This document shows, piece by piece, positions 1 to 10,131 of a stretch of DNA of 64,000 nucleotides. A program made the translations under genes and the position numbers. The first letter of the stretch is position 1. Every line of letters begins with the position of its first letter. Source of the stretch: Hofstenia miamia (taxonomy: Eukaryota; Xenacoelomorpha; Acoela); contig SCFE01000067.1 of NCBI GenBank assembly GCA_004352715.1, forward strand, positions 1,393,443 to 1,457,442, written 5' to 3'. Under the pieces are notes generated by a model. The model was given only the letters and a program-made list of their open reading frames with translations, made no database searches and was not told the origin of the DNA.

Positions 1-32
<32 letters not shown>
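1..32. repeat. (TA)n microsatellite
   Basis: Pure TA dinucleotide tract at the window edge. It directly abuts the 5' side of the Penelope-like relic. Confidence 0.95.
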
Positions 33-34
<2 letters not shown>

Positions 35-1852
35 CAAAGTTGTGAAATTATTAAATCCTTTAAAGAAATTAAGTACAGATGAATCTATTTACATTTGCAA
101 AGCTAATAAAGGAAATGCTATTATAGTACAAGATCGTAACTACTACTTAAATGGAATGAAGAAAATTTTGAATGACTAAACTAAGTTTAAGAAAAAAGTT
201 GAAGATAGAAAATGTTCAAAGAATTTCTACATTCGAGAGGAAGAAAATTTCAACAACCAACTCTTACGCTTGAAACATGAAGGTAGTATTTCAGAGAGCA
301 TATATAAAGATATGAAAAGCATTAATTGCACACCTGCAAGAATGTATGGTATAGCCAAAATCCACAAAAATTTAGAAAAACCACCATATAGACCTATTGT
401 TAATGTAATAAACAACCAAGCATATCATTTACACAAGTTCTTGGATAAATTATTGAAGCCATATTTACCAACCAAATATACAATAAAAACAACTTATTTC
501 ATAAAGAAGCTTAATTCATTAAAAAAAACTATTAAATAAAGACACTCATTTAGTAAGCTACGACGTCACATCATTGTTTACAAATATTCCAACTGACAAA
601 ACAATAGATCACATTATGAAAATCATCCCAGAAGATCAAATAAACATGTCACATCGTACCCTAAAAAAGCTACTACAACTAGCATGTAAATCTATAGATT
701 TTTAATTTAATGAAGAAATATATCGACAAATAGATGAAATGCCAATGGGGTCACCACATAGTCCAACGTTAGCCAACTTCGCAATGGCTCTAATTGAGAG
801 CAAATTCGAAAATCTTCAAAACATTAAACCTTTAATATACTGTAGATATGTCGATGATATCTTTGCAGGGTTTCATTCAAAAGAAGATTCTATAAAGTTT
901 TTGAAGCATCTGAATGAATATATATCGGAAATCAAATTCACAATAGAACATGAAAAAGACAATAGGATAAACTTTCTTGATATCACATTAACTAAGCATA
1001 TACATGACATTTCAACCAAATGGTACCAAAAGCCAACGTGTACAGGTTTTTACATACCATTCTCATCAAATTGTGATGAGAGTCATAAAATCAATACCAT
1101 TTCATGCTTAATCAATAGATATTTGAATCTAATTATAAAATTTTAACAGAAAGTTGGGATAAAATCACAGAGGATCTTAAAAATAACGGCTACCCACAAA
1201 AATTAATTCGTAAAATCATTGATAGAAAATTTTCATCCAAGAAAGAACCATTAATTGCTACAAATAACCAAGAAAAAACAAATATATACTGGAAGTTACC
1301 ATTCATAAGAACACGAGAAGAACAACTGAAGAGAACCATATAACACAGAATTACAAGTTTCGAAAATTTATCCAGTATTTTATCCAAAGAAAACCATGCA
1401 GATGTTCCTTAATAAAGATCACATACCGATTTCCCTGTCTTCTAATATCATTTATTAATACGACTGTGATGAATTTTCAAGTTCATACATTGGCGAGACT
1501 AGAAGACATTTAGAAACTCGGGCAAAAGAACATATAAGAGGGCATCTACAACCAGAAATATATATTCATGGATGTGCACCTAAGCTAAAAAAATTTAACA
1601 TACTAGTAACACATCGTGAAACTAAGATAGCAGAAGCCATATGCGTTAAATCAACCAAGAAAACCTCAATAAATAATCAAAGACATCAATCAAATTTTAA
1701 CATTTATTAAAGATCAAAAACATTTAATGGAAAAAAAGTTCGGGAACATTGCTACAAATGCTTGAAGATGACAATAATGTTTGTCGAAACATGTCAGAAT
1801 AAAAGCAATAAAAGTTTTCATAAAAATATTCAAAGTCTTAAGATTATAACCA

Positions 1853-1856
<4 letters not shown>
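33..1856 (+). pseudogene. Penelope-like retroelement relic (RT plus GIY-YIG endonuclease)
   Basis: Penelope-like elements encode one protein, an N-terminal reverse transcriptase followed by a GIY-YIG nuclease, and retrotranspose. Reading in order: a KANKGNAIIVQDR motif (about 95-160), RMYGIAKIHKN and PYRPIVN (about 340-405), SYDVTSLFTNIP (about 556-590), MPMGSPHSPTLANF (739-780) and the catalytic YCRYVDDIFAG box (about 838-870). A linker region ending in YWKLPFI follows. A GIY-YIG block then reads SNIIY, SYIGETRRHLETRAKEH at about 1441-1540. The frame is broken: a stop near 178, a +1 shift at an A-run around 520-540, a stop at about 705, another at 1144, and a stop inside the GIY-YIG core. 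The RT catalytic aspartates survive but the copy cannot make a full protein. It is bounded on both sides by TA repeats. Confidence 0.88.
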
Positions 1857-1887
<31 letters not shown>

Positions 1888-2088
1888 NNNNNNNNNNNNN
1901 NNNNNNNNNNNNNNNNNNNNNNNNNNNNNNNNNNNNNNNNNNNNNNNNNNNNNNNNNNNNNNNNNNNNNNNNNNNNNNNNNNNNNNNNNNNNNNNNNNNN
2001 NNNNNNNNNNNNNNNNNNNNNNNNNNNNNNNNNNNNNNNNNNNNNNNNNNNNNNNNNNNNNNNNNNNNNNNNNNNNNNNNNNNNNNNN

Positions 2089-2118
<30 letters not shown>
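1857..2118. repeat. (TA)n tract interrupted by an assembly gap
   Basis: TA dinucleotides occupy 1857-1887 and 2089-2118, with a 201-base N run at 1888-2088 between them. The gap is very likely an unresolved continuation of the microsatellite. The ORFs that cross it are artefacts. Confidence 0.9.
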
Positions 2119-2122
<4 letters not shown>

Positions 2123-3084
2123 TAGTGGCTTCAGCAATATTACATTTTTGTATGTAGGGATTGCTTCAGAAGTTTTAAATTTTTGGAGAAAAAACACTTT
2201 CATTAATACATTGAAAAATGGTCTACATATATTCATTTCTTTCTTAAAACCCATGCTAGTGTTTTACTTGGCATTTGAGACTTATTAATTTTTAGATTTC
2301 TTGATGTTTACTGAAATTGATATGTTACAAAAGTGAAATATAATTTTCCCTTTTCCCTTAAGTTCCAATGAATGAGCATTTGATCTTCATTATGAATATT
2401 ACTTTCTTCGTTGTCATTAATATGAAGTAAATAAATCCCATGTTTTTGGAATAGCTTTGCAAGATTCCATCGTAAATCCCAATTCAGTACTTTCATTATA
2501 TTTTCTGAGATTTCGATTTTTCATTTATCTAATTTAACGGAATTGGTGTAGGGTTAGGGTTAATGAGAAAGTGCTAGACCCCCTAATATTATACCACAAA
2601 ATTGATTTTAAGAGTACATGCAGTAAGTATTTTATTCTGAATGTCAGGATATTAATATTCATGTCCAAAGTTAACAATAATAGTAACCAGCCGACAATTT
2701 CATCCACAAATATGATATTAGTATCCTGTTTAATTGGCCTTGTTACCTGCTTCTACAGTAATATAGCAATTTTTGTCGTAAAATATTTAATTGTGCTTTT
2801 AAAATTAATGTATTATTCTAGAGTTCACATATTTTTGTTACAAGGAGTGAATAGAAATATATAAGAGAAATGTAAGAAAAAATGACTAACATGGTCCAAT
2901 TAAAATTTTATTACAAAAAATTTTTAGTACTTAGTTATAAACCGAGCATGTTACTTGACTTTAGGCTCAATGCTAACAAAATGACTTAATAACACTTTCG
3001 CTTTCAAATGGCTTAGAAAATAAAAGCTGTCTCAGATCTCCCTAATAGTGGTATTATGATTATAATTTCAAGGATACTATAAAC
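2119..3084. other. AT-rich stretch, no gene seen
   Basis: Short open frames only, none with recognisable motifs. Two and a half copies of the TTAGGG motif occur near 2549-2563, too few to call an interstitial telomere. Confidence 0.6.
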
Positions 3085-3832
3085 AATGCTATAATTGATT
3101 TGTTTCGTCAAATTCTAAAATTTGCAAAAATACATTTACAAATGTTTCATCAAAACCAAAATATGGTATTGCATTTAAGAACTTTCTAAGCCATTGCTTT
3201 ATGTTAAAACTTAAAAGGACGAGAAAAGGTTACTACATAAGTTTCATAAATGTATTAAAATATTTCTTTAAGAAGTATTCGAAATCTGATAAATAAAAGA
3301 TTTACTGCAATTAGGTTGATTTCAGTTAATTGATTACGTTTATATAAAACAAATCAACAATTGATGTAAATTCACACCCTCTACACCCGTAGCTACACTA
3401 TTAGTGTCAGTTTCCCCAACATTGTATTATTTTCATAATTTCATGCATATTATAAACACTGGGATACGCTAGTATACTTGAGTTGCTTTGCCTAATACTT
3501 AAAGAAGCAAAAAATTATTTTACAAATACTTCATTAAAACCAAAACCTCCTTAAAACTCATAAATGTACTTAAAGATTTCTGGAGGCATTAATCGAAATC
3601 TGATAATCAAAAGATTTAATGCAATTACATTGTTCTTCAGTCGATTGATTAAGCTACAAAACCAAATCAGCAATTGATGTAAATCAACACTTCAAATACA
3701 ACAAGACTACTCACAAACAAAGTGGTATCATTTCATTCCTCTACATAATTCATTTGAGTTCTAAAAATTAGTTTTAATAAAATATAACTTTTTTCATTAT
3801 CTCATGCGAAAGTCTGTCGAGTGATGGAATAC
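3085..3832 (-). repeat. Degenerate ~300-bp repeat units and conserved 3' flank of receptor cassette A
   Basis: Part of 3230-3400 resembles 3540-3700 (both contain versions of the stretch 'cgaaatctgataa..aaaagattta.tgcaatta'), giving a repeat period of roughly 310 bases. The part from about 3390 to 3832 is also strongly similar to 25590-26058. In both places this DNA lies immediately downstream of the minus-strand receptor stop codon, so it is most simply read as duplicated 3' UTR and flank. Confidence 0.6.
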
Positions 3833-3887
3833 TTATGACGATATAGTTGTAGATTGAGAATTGCTCTTTAAACCTCCTCTTTGATAT
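3833..3887 (-). CDS. Receptor A exon 5 (cytoplasmic tail and stop)
   Basis: One base completes the arginine codon begun in exon 4, then 17 codons and TAA. The tail reads YQRGGLKSNSQSTTISS, serine/threonine-rich, as is common for receptor tails phosphorylated by kinases. The last 11 residues are identical to copy B. Acceptor AATTTAG. Confidence 0.7.
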
Positions 3888-6623
3888 CTAAATTCATGGA
3901 CAATAAAAAATTGAGCAAAAATACGGTTGGGTAATAATGAATAGGTTTGAGTATAGAAGTAGTAAAATAGTCATTACGAAAAAATCTATTTCCACTTTAT
4001 ATCTGTACAATCACATAACTTTTACATATGAAAACAATAAACATACGATTTCTCCTATATTTATTAGGAAGTGAATAGGACTGCATTTAATCTACTGGGA
4101 AGTTCTAAGGGTGAATTCACACAGAAAGCTTGCAATATAGCGCTTGTTTTTTAAACACATGTTTTAAGATAGTAGCACGCAGATATTCGGAAACTTGCTA
4201 TATTATTTAAAACATGTTTTAAGATAGTTGCATTCACACAGAACGCTAGCTTGTAATTGCAATCACTTAGAAAATTGACTATATAATTATCAGCTTATAT
4301 AATGTTGAACATGTATACATATCAAGAAATAATTTTCATGTTTGGTAGCGATCTAGTGGCGAAAAAAAGCAATTGCGATTATTGAATAGTAATACAATTT
4401 TGTTTTCATTGTCATGTAAATCATTTAAACGATTTTTCTGATTAGTGATAAAGTCAAATTATGTCTTCTACAATTAATTTAAACTTCTCTTAAAAATTTG
4501 GTTATTGTAGTGAGAATTTTACAAAATTTAAATACAATTTTCTTATATTCAGTATGTTAATAGTTTTTTAATGATTCAATAAACATTTATTGTTAAAAAA
4601 ATTGCAATTATAATAAAAGCAAAATACTGTATAAACTAAAATCCACTTTCAGTGTAGAACGTGCATGCATCTTCTAATGGAACAAATGAATGCAAATCAT
4701 GACAAGATCACTGTTTTTATGATTAAAGTTATCTGAATAAAGTAATTTACCACAAGAAAAAATATTATCACTATTTTTAGTTGGAAATATTCTTATGCTT
4801 AAAAATCATCACTTTATTTTATAAGCTATATTTTGCAAAGAAATCTCATAAGGATTCTAATAATAAAAGTGTGTTGATGTATGGATCTACATTACACTAC
4901 TACTAAATATATTATGATAATGTCTTCATGACTGCACACATTGAGCCTTGTAGATCTAAGCATTCATTGTAATAAACTATTATAAAAATGATAAATGTAA
5001 GCAATTAAATATATTGATTTTATACTAAAGTAATTTTAATGTATTAAACATATACAGGATAAAATAAAACAAAAAATATGTAAAACAACCAGAACTCTAT
5101 ACATTACAAAGACATTTGGGGACAAAGCGTCTTGGTGTCATGCGAATTTTTCCATTAGGAGCCTTTTTTCTTTTAAAAAAATTCCTTTTTACACGCTGAA
5201 TATCTGAGCAGGATAATATGCGACTGCGGCATTTCATGATTTACTCCAAAACATGCAGATTTTTTACTTGTATGTCGCATTAAAATAATTTTATAACATC
5301 ATTTGATCTTTCCAGAACTTATCCACTAAAACGTTGGAAATTGCGTTCTAACAAGCAAAGAGTGTGGTACCGCAAAATATGCATATAAGGGGTGACATTT
5401 TCAGAAGTATGGGATGGCAAAATATTTGAACACTTCGATATTATTCAATAAATGACTTAGACTTCGAAAAGTAAATTTTAGAATTACCGGATGAAATTAA
5501 TGTATGCTTATTATTAGAGATAAATTCATATATATATTATAAAACGATTTCCATAATTGGCTAACATCTTTTTTCTTATAAAAATTTCCACCATCCATTA
5601 CTTTAATAAGCCTAATTTTTTTAGACTGGAGCACCCGATTAACCTACCTTTACTTTCACAAATAAATATCTTGAGAGGCACTCCAATTGAGTTTGCAGTC
5701 TCACGAAAATGATCAACAAGAATTTGAGGAAGGGTTAGATTCTTGGCATGATGATCCAGCTCAAGTAAGTAATGCAACAGATTTGAAGTTAAGTTGTCCG
5801 AAATTCATAGAAAAAGATGTAATTCGTCCACAACAATTTGTTCAAATTTAACAGAAATTAATGATTCTTGAATTTTCCAGATATGTACTATATAATTAAA
5901 TACTAAGGAACGGTTAGATAATTTTCTATAATGAATTTTCATATGTTTCATATGTTTTTTAAATACTTGTATGAAATTACTCAATAGGATACATTTACAT
6001 ATCATTCATATTATTCAACATAATTTACATTGTATTTAGACTTCATTTATTTACTAATATTTTAGCAAAAATTATTTCTTATAGTTGCAAAATTTTTTCA
6101 CTAATTTATCTATGCCATTACAAAGTTAATTTATATTTTCTTTTATCCATAAGTAAAAAAATTGTATTAAAATTTGTTTACGTACAAGAGTACAATAGGT
6201 GCATTTCATTTGGCAAATTTGCTCGGAATATATTAAATTACTGCATAATGAAATCGAGCATTGCATATAGATATGGATCTATTACCAAGCTGACACCTAT
6301 AATTTCATTTCAAATATAGGTGGCAGGAAAACATTTTGACGATATTACGACCCCACCAAAGCGGTTTGAATATGTATTTTAATTGATAATTCATAAACAA
6401 TCGCATGTCTAGAGAATTAAACATTTAGCTCAAATGCACGTTACAATTTCTAAAGTAAATTTTAGATCATTTATTCGTAATCGAAACAACCTTTTGTGAA
6501 GCAGCTGTCCAAGCGTCCGTGCATGTATGATACTTAAATAAACCAAAAATACAGATGGAAGTAATAAGAATAACATAAAATACTATTTTTTTGCACTTCA
6601 TGTCAAACAAAAAGACTTCATCA

Positions 6624-6671
<48 letters not shown>

Positions 6672-8017
6672 CAGATCGTATGAGAATGAGTTGACATTGG
6701 CCTGCACCAAAGGGGGGCAGGCGCAAGGCCCCCTTTAAGTACGCCCCTGCAACTGTATAAAATGAAATCGAGTTAAAAAAACACGCCAAAGTAGTTTTGA
6801 GAAGTTGATTATTTGCGTCCATCTTAATGCCCACTAGTTTAATTTTATTGTGGATTTATTAAGTATCGTTCAGACCTACAACTTTGTTCACAACCTTTTC
6901 GAATTTAATGAACTTGTCAGCAAAAGTTGAAAATTTGAACGCAAAAAACTTTGTTGTCAACAAAATTTTAATTGAATCTAAAGTAAAAGTATGTGAACAA
7001 AGTTTTAGGTTTAAACGCGATAAAACTTTGTTGTGAACATTTTAATTCCCAATAAGTTGTGAATAAAGTTGCAGCTCTGTGACGCTACTTTAATGTCAGT
7101 TACAGTTCCCCTTCCGAATGTGATTATTTGTAAATCACAATTATTAATACTTTTAGAATGCTAGTCTTTTGACTACAGCAAACCATAAATGTCATATTCA
7201 TGGCAAAAAATTTTGAAAATATTGAGGAAAAAAACCCTAAAAAATTCATTTCAAGACATTAGATTTAAACTTTTCATTTTTTTACAATTTTTTTTTATTT
7301 ACCTAGTCAAAATTACTTTTAGGAACCTGACGGAGGGGGCATTCCACAATGTCCCCCTCCCTGCGGACACCACTGAACATGTTTAAAATCAAATTAACAA
7401 TTTCTTACAATCACGCACTCGTGTGTTTTTTGTGTTGACGCAAGTATCTTTAAACATGTGTTAGAAAATTTTTCTAGCGCTAGGCTTTAATTGGGATTGC
7501 GATAAATCTTTCTGTGTAAATGCTCTCTCAGTAACTCAAATTTTAAAATTTCTAGCAATCCCAAGCTCGCACAATTGCGCTGTATGAACACAATGGTTTT
7601 AATACAATTCTAGAAAATATCGCAAACTCTCTGTGTGAACACCCAAGATTTAAAGCTAAAATAGCGCTTTCTGTGTGAATGCCAAAAGCTCGCTTTACAA
7701 GCGGGTTAATGCACCGTAAGAATATAAAGATGCATTTTTTCTCACATATGCTATGTGCATTTTAAATAACTTAAAATGTTCAGGATTTTTTTAGGATGCC
7801 TGAAGAAATTCCGCGGATGCGGATTTTAAATTAAAAAAATCGGAGGATGCGAATTGAATGCTGATAAAATTTCTAATAGTGCAGATTGGATGCAAATTGG
7901 AGAATCTCAGTCAATGCCAACCTTTGCTGATAATCCTTTGGGTGAATCAAAGTATCTATTCAGAAATAGAAGGGAACCAAATTTTGGCTTAAATGTAATT
8001 TTTTTAAACTAATTACA

Positions 8018-8074
<57 letters not shown>

Positions 8075-10131
8075 AAATGTTTGTACGATACAAATATTTG
8101 TTGTTTCAGAATTTATATAGGAATTCGTACCTAAAATTTCACTGAAATTCCCGGCGCTGTAAATTAAAGTACTCAGTCTCTAAAATTATGAAAATATTAT
8201 ACCTTGATGATGTCAAAAATAGGAGATAGGGATGAATTGTAAAAGTCAAACCCAGAAGAGGGTGATGCATGAATACCACAAATATACAGAATAAACAGTG
8301 ACCGAATGCTTCTATAAAATATGTTTTTGCCCACTCTACATCCACGGAGTATCCCACACCACGTTGTTCCTTTAAAAACAATGTATATCTATGTTCATAT
8401 GAAAATCTTCTATATATATATGAAGTTCCTGTTACTTTTACTACTACTACTACAATTCAAAATGCTTTATTAAATAATCAATGTTATAAACCAATATTGT
8501 TACAAAATCAAATCAAAATTGGCATCGGAGCATCTATGGCACATAAAAATTGTATGAATACTTTTTTAGAGTATCCGCCATTGTTAAAAAGTAGTCCGCA
8601 GAATCTATTTTAGCAAAGAGAAATTCTTTAAATTCAAATGATACCTTATTTAAATTTCCGAATGGCTTTACAATGAAAAGTTTAAAAGTAAGGGAATGAG
8701 ACATTTTTTAATATATTTATTTTGTCCAGTGTTATATTTTATTCTTCCCGACAGTAATAAAATTCAAATAACCTATGTAGAGGATACATCGAGATGGTTT
8801 ATTCAATATCCGATATTTTTTATAACATTGTCAAATGAGCTCCAATTGCAAACTACGAACCATAATTGACTACTCCATAAATTTTGAGAATGGACATAAT
8901 TGATGAGGAAATATTTTGAGATCAATTTTTTTATTACAATGATGTTGATAGTGGAGTTGAAAGATGTTAGTAGTTGAATTTTTTCATCATGCCACCATTA
9001 AATTACAAATACTATATTTAATGTAATTCTATAAACTAGATTTGGTGATTACAAACGAAACGATATAAATTTGCATTAGAACATGAGAATCTTGCCAATA
9101 TTTTTTCCCAATGTCACGTAATTAACAAAAGTAGTATTGAAATGTCTTTTTTAGACATTGTATTTTCTCTAAATTCATATGGTAAGCAATTATATATGTT
9201 TGATGTTTGCAAGAAAAGAGTTAGGTGCATATATGTTTTTAATTTTGTCTAATTTGGCTCCATTTGAAATGGCAAAACTTTATCAGATGCAGTCAAATTA
9301 AAAATTTGTTAAGTACAATATATATTTAGTAGGCCTAAGAATTTGAAATTGCTCATAAAAGTGGCTTACATGTGAAAACGTTTACCTATAATCCAGTTTG
9401 AAATTGTAACAATTTTCTTCAATTTCAGTGCGTGATAATACCGTATACATTGGCTTTACAGTAATTTATCAAAATTGATTTTGGTATGCAGATCCTTAAT
9501 AAAGTCTATGTTGAATTGAAAACAGCTAATTTTGTAATTTTGATATTGATGAATTCAGAAAAATCGAGGTTTTGCTGGTGTTCGTGAGTTGGTGAAAATA
9601 CTAACTGGGGTTACCTTAACCATAACACTAAGGCAATCTCTAAATCTTACTAAACAATAATTCTGTACATAATAGCTAATTCACAAATACAATATTAATA
9701 GACGTTCAATTATAGCTTAAAATCTATTTCGCTAAATTATGTCATACTTCCTGTTGTTTTTATTTCTTTGCTTTATATTATTATAACTCACTGATTAAAA
9801 TTTTACTAAATAAAATTACTATGCAGTAAAACTCTCAGTATCTGGATCAAGAGATCTCAATTTTGCAAATGAAGATGATGCTAGTTTCTTTAAAAACATT
9901 CCAAATATATAATTCGAGTTTTTTTACTAATTTTGATTAAATTATTGAGTTCCATGTGATCCGTATTATGCGAGGTTTACTGTAAGCATAACTAAAAAAG
10001 AACATCACTATTCCGAGGGTGCATGGAATTAAGAGTAAAACTGCCATTATTGAAAGAACTGCACAGTTCATGGTGACTTTCAACTCTTTAATCGATGGTC
10101 CTTTACCTGTGGTTTTGTTTCTACCAAATAT
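3833..10131 (-). CDS. Receptor cassette A: exons 3-5 of a 7TM receptor paralogue (partial)
   Basis: Three exons on the minus strand (10131-10009, 8369-8203, 3887-3833) match exons 3, 4 and 5 of receptor B in order, length (123, 167 and 55 bases) and phase. They encode the third intracellular loop with TM6, then TM7, then the cytoplasmic tail, ending at a shared TAA. No stop or frameshift interrupts them. Exon 3 differs from B at 6 of 123 bases, nearly all silent. In the second half of exon 4 almost all differences fall at third codon positions, as expected for selected coding sequence. Counterparts of exons 1 and 2 (TM1-TM5) were not found between 10.1 and 26 kb. It may be a truncated duplicate, an alternative 3' terminal cassette for the upstream B exons, or a gene whose 5' exons have diverged or are missing. 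Function is inferred only as a G-protein-coupled receptor C-terminal half. Confidence 0.68.
6627..6667. repeat. (TA)n microsatellite
   Basis: TA tract with a few ACA interruptions inside the foldback-like element. Confidence 0.9.
6690..6751. mobile_element. GC-rich terminal-repeat-like remnant
   Basis: A G/C-rich island in AT-rich DNA ending in TACGCCCCTG; on the minus strand it begins CAGGGGCGTACTTAAAGGGG, a style of terminus common in hAT-like DNA transposons. No partner end was identified, so this is a weak call. Confidence 0.3.
6866..7085. mobile_element. Short MITE-like palindromic repeat
   Basis: The left end 'cagacctacaactttgttca' (about 6871) is the imperfect inverse of 'gaataaagttgcagctctg' (about 7060). 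The interior contains three more alternating copies of AACTTTGTTGTGAACA and its reverse complement. It has no coding capacity. It is nested in the larger inverted-repeat element. Confidence 0.45.
8022..8070. repeat. (TA)n microsatellite
   Basis: About 24 TA units in intron 4 of receptor A. Confidence 0.95.
8203..8369 (-). CDS. Receptor A exon 4 (ECL3 and TM7)
   Basis: Enters in phase 0 after an unusual AAG acceptor (TTTTTAAAG) and leaves in phase 2 at AG|GTATAA. It encodes WAKTYFIEAFG, then TM7 with HHPLLGL and FTIHPYLLFLTSS, where HP occupies the place of the NP of NPxxY. The acceptor and donor positions match copy B exactly. Confidence 0.72.
8370..10008 (-). other. Intron 3 of receptor A
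   Basis: AT-rich intron of 1.64 kb. A short (ACT)n run near 8439-8452 sits at the same place relative to exon 4 as the much longer trinucleotide tract in copy B, supporting common descent of the introns as well as the exons. No other feature seen. Confidence 0.55.
10009..10131 (-). CDS. Receptor A exon 3 (ICL3 and TM6)
   Basis: Phase 0 at both ends. The acceptor is TTTTTAG and the donor is GTGATG. It begins I-F-G-R-N-K and encodes KELKVTMNCAVL followed by a hydrophobic TM6 with LLIPC, the position of the conserved TM6 proline. About 60 bases of the upstream intron are also nearly identical to copy B. Confidence 0.75.

Larger units (their letters stand above)
4105..7690. mobile_element. Foldback-like element with inverted 'TTCACACAGA' ends
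   Basis: The left end carries ATTCACACAGAAAGC at about 4114 and again a related copy at about 4233. The right end carries the reverse complement (CTTTCTGTGTGAATGC) at about 7667, with further variants near 7505 and 7632. Both ends also contain matching GCAATATAGCGC / AAAATAGCGC segments and copies of an ACATGTTTTAAGATA-like motif. The arrangement is a pair of complex, internally repeated inverted termini 3.5 kb apart. No transposase frame is visible, so it would be non-autonomous or very decayed. The exact boundary and target duplication are not certain. Confidence 0.5.
3888..8202 (-). other. Intron 4 of receptor A, expanded by a transposon-like insertion
   Basis: This 4.3-kb intron corresponds to an 869-base intron in copy B. 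The excess is largely the inverted-repeat element at about 4105-7690 plus a (TA)n tract. No coding sequence was recognised inside it. Confidence 0.55.

Noticed and set aside
2549-2563. Interstitial telomere repeat (TTAGGG)n
   Set aside because: Only about two and a half units, within chance expectation for an AT-rich genome.
8203-8369. Alternative open frame through receptor A exon 4 (with CGIHASPSSG)
   Set aside because: The same frame has two stops in copy B, and substitutions between copies are mostly third-position only in the TM7 frame.
10009-10131. Exon 3 read as a signal-peptide exon starting MNCAVL
   Set aside because: The frame continues upstream to a conserved acceptor with a basic loop, fitting ICL3-TM6 and the phase of exon 2.
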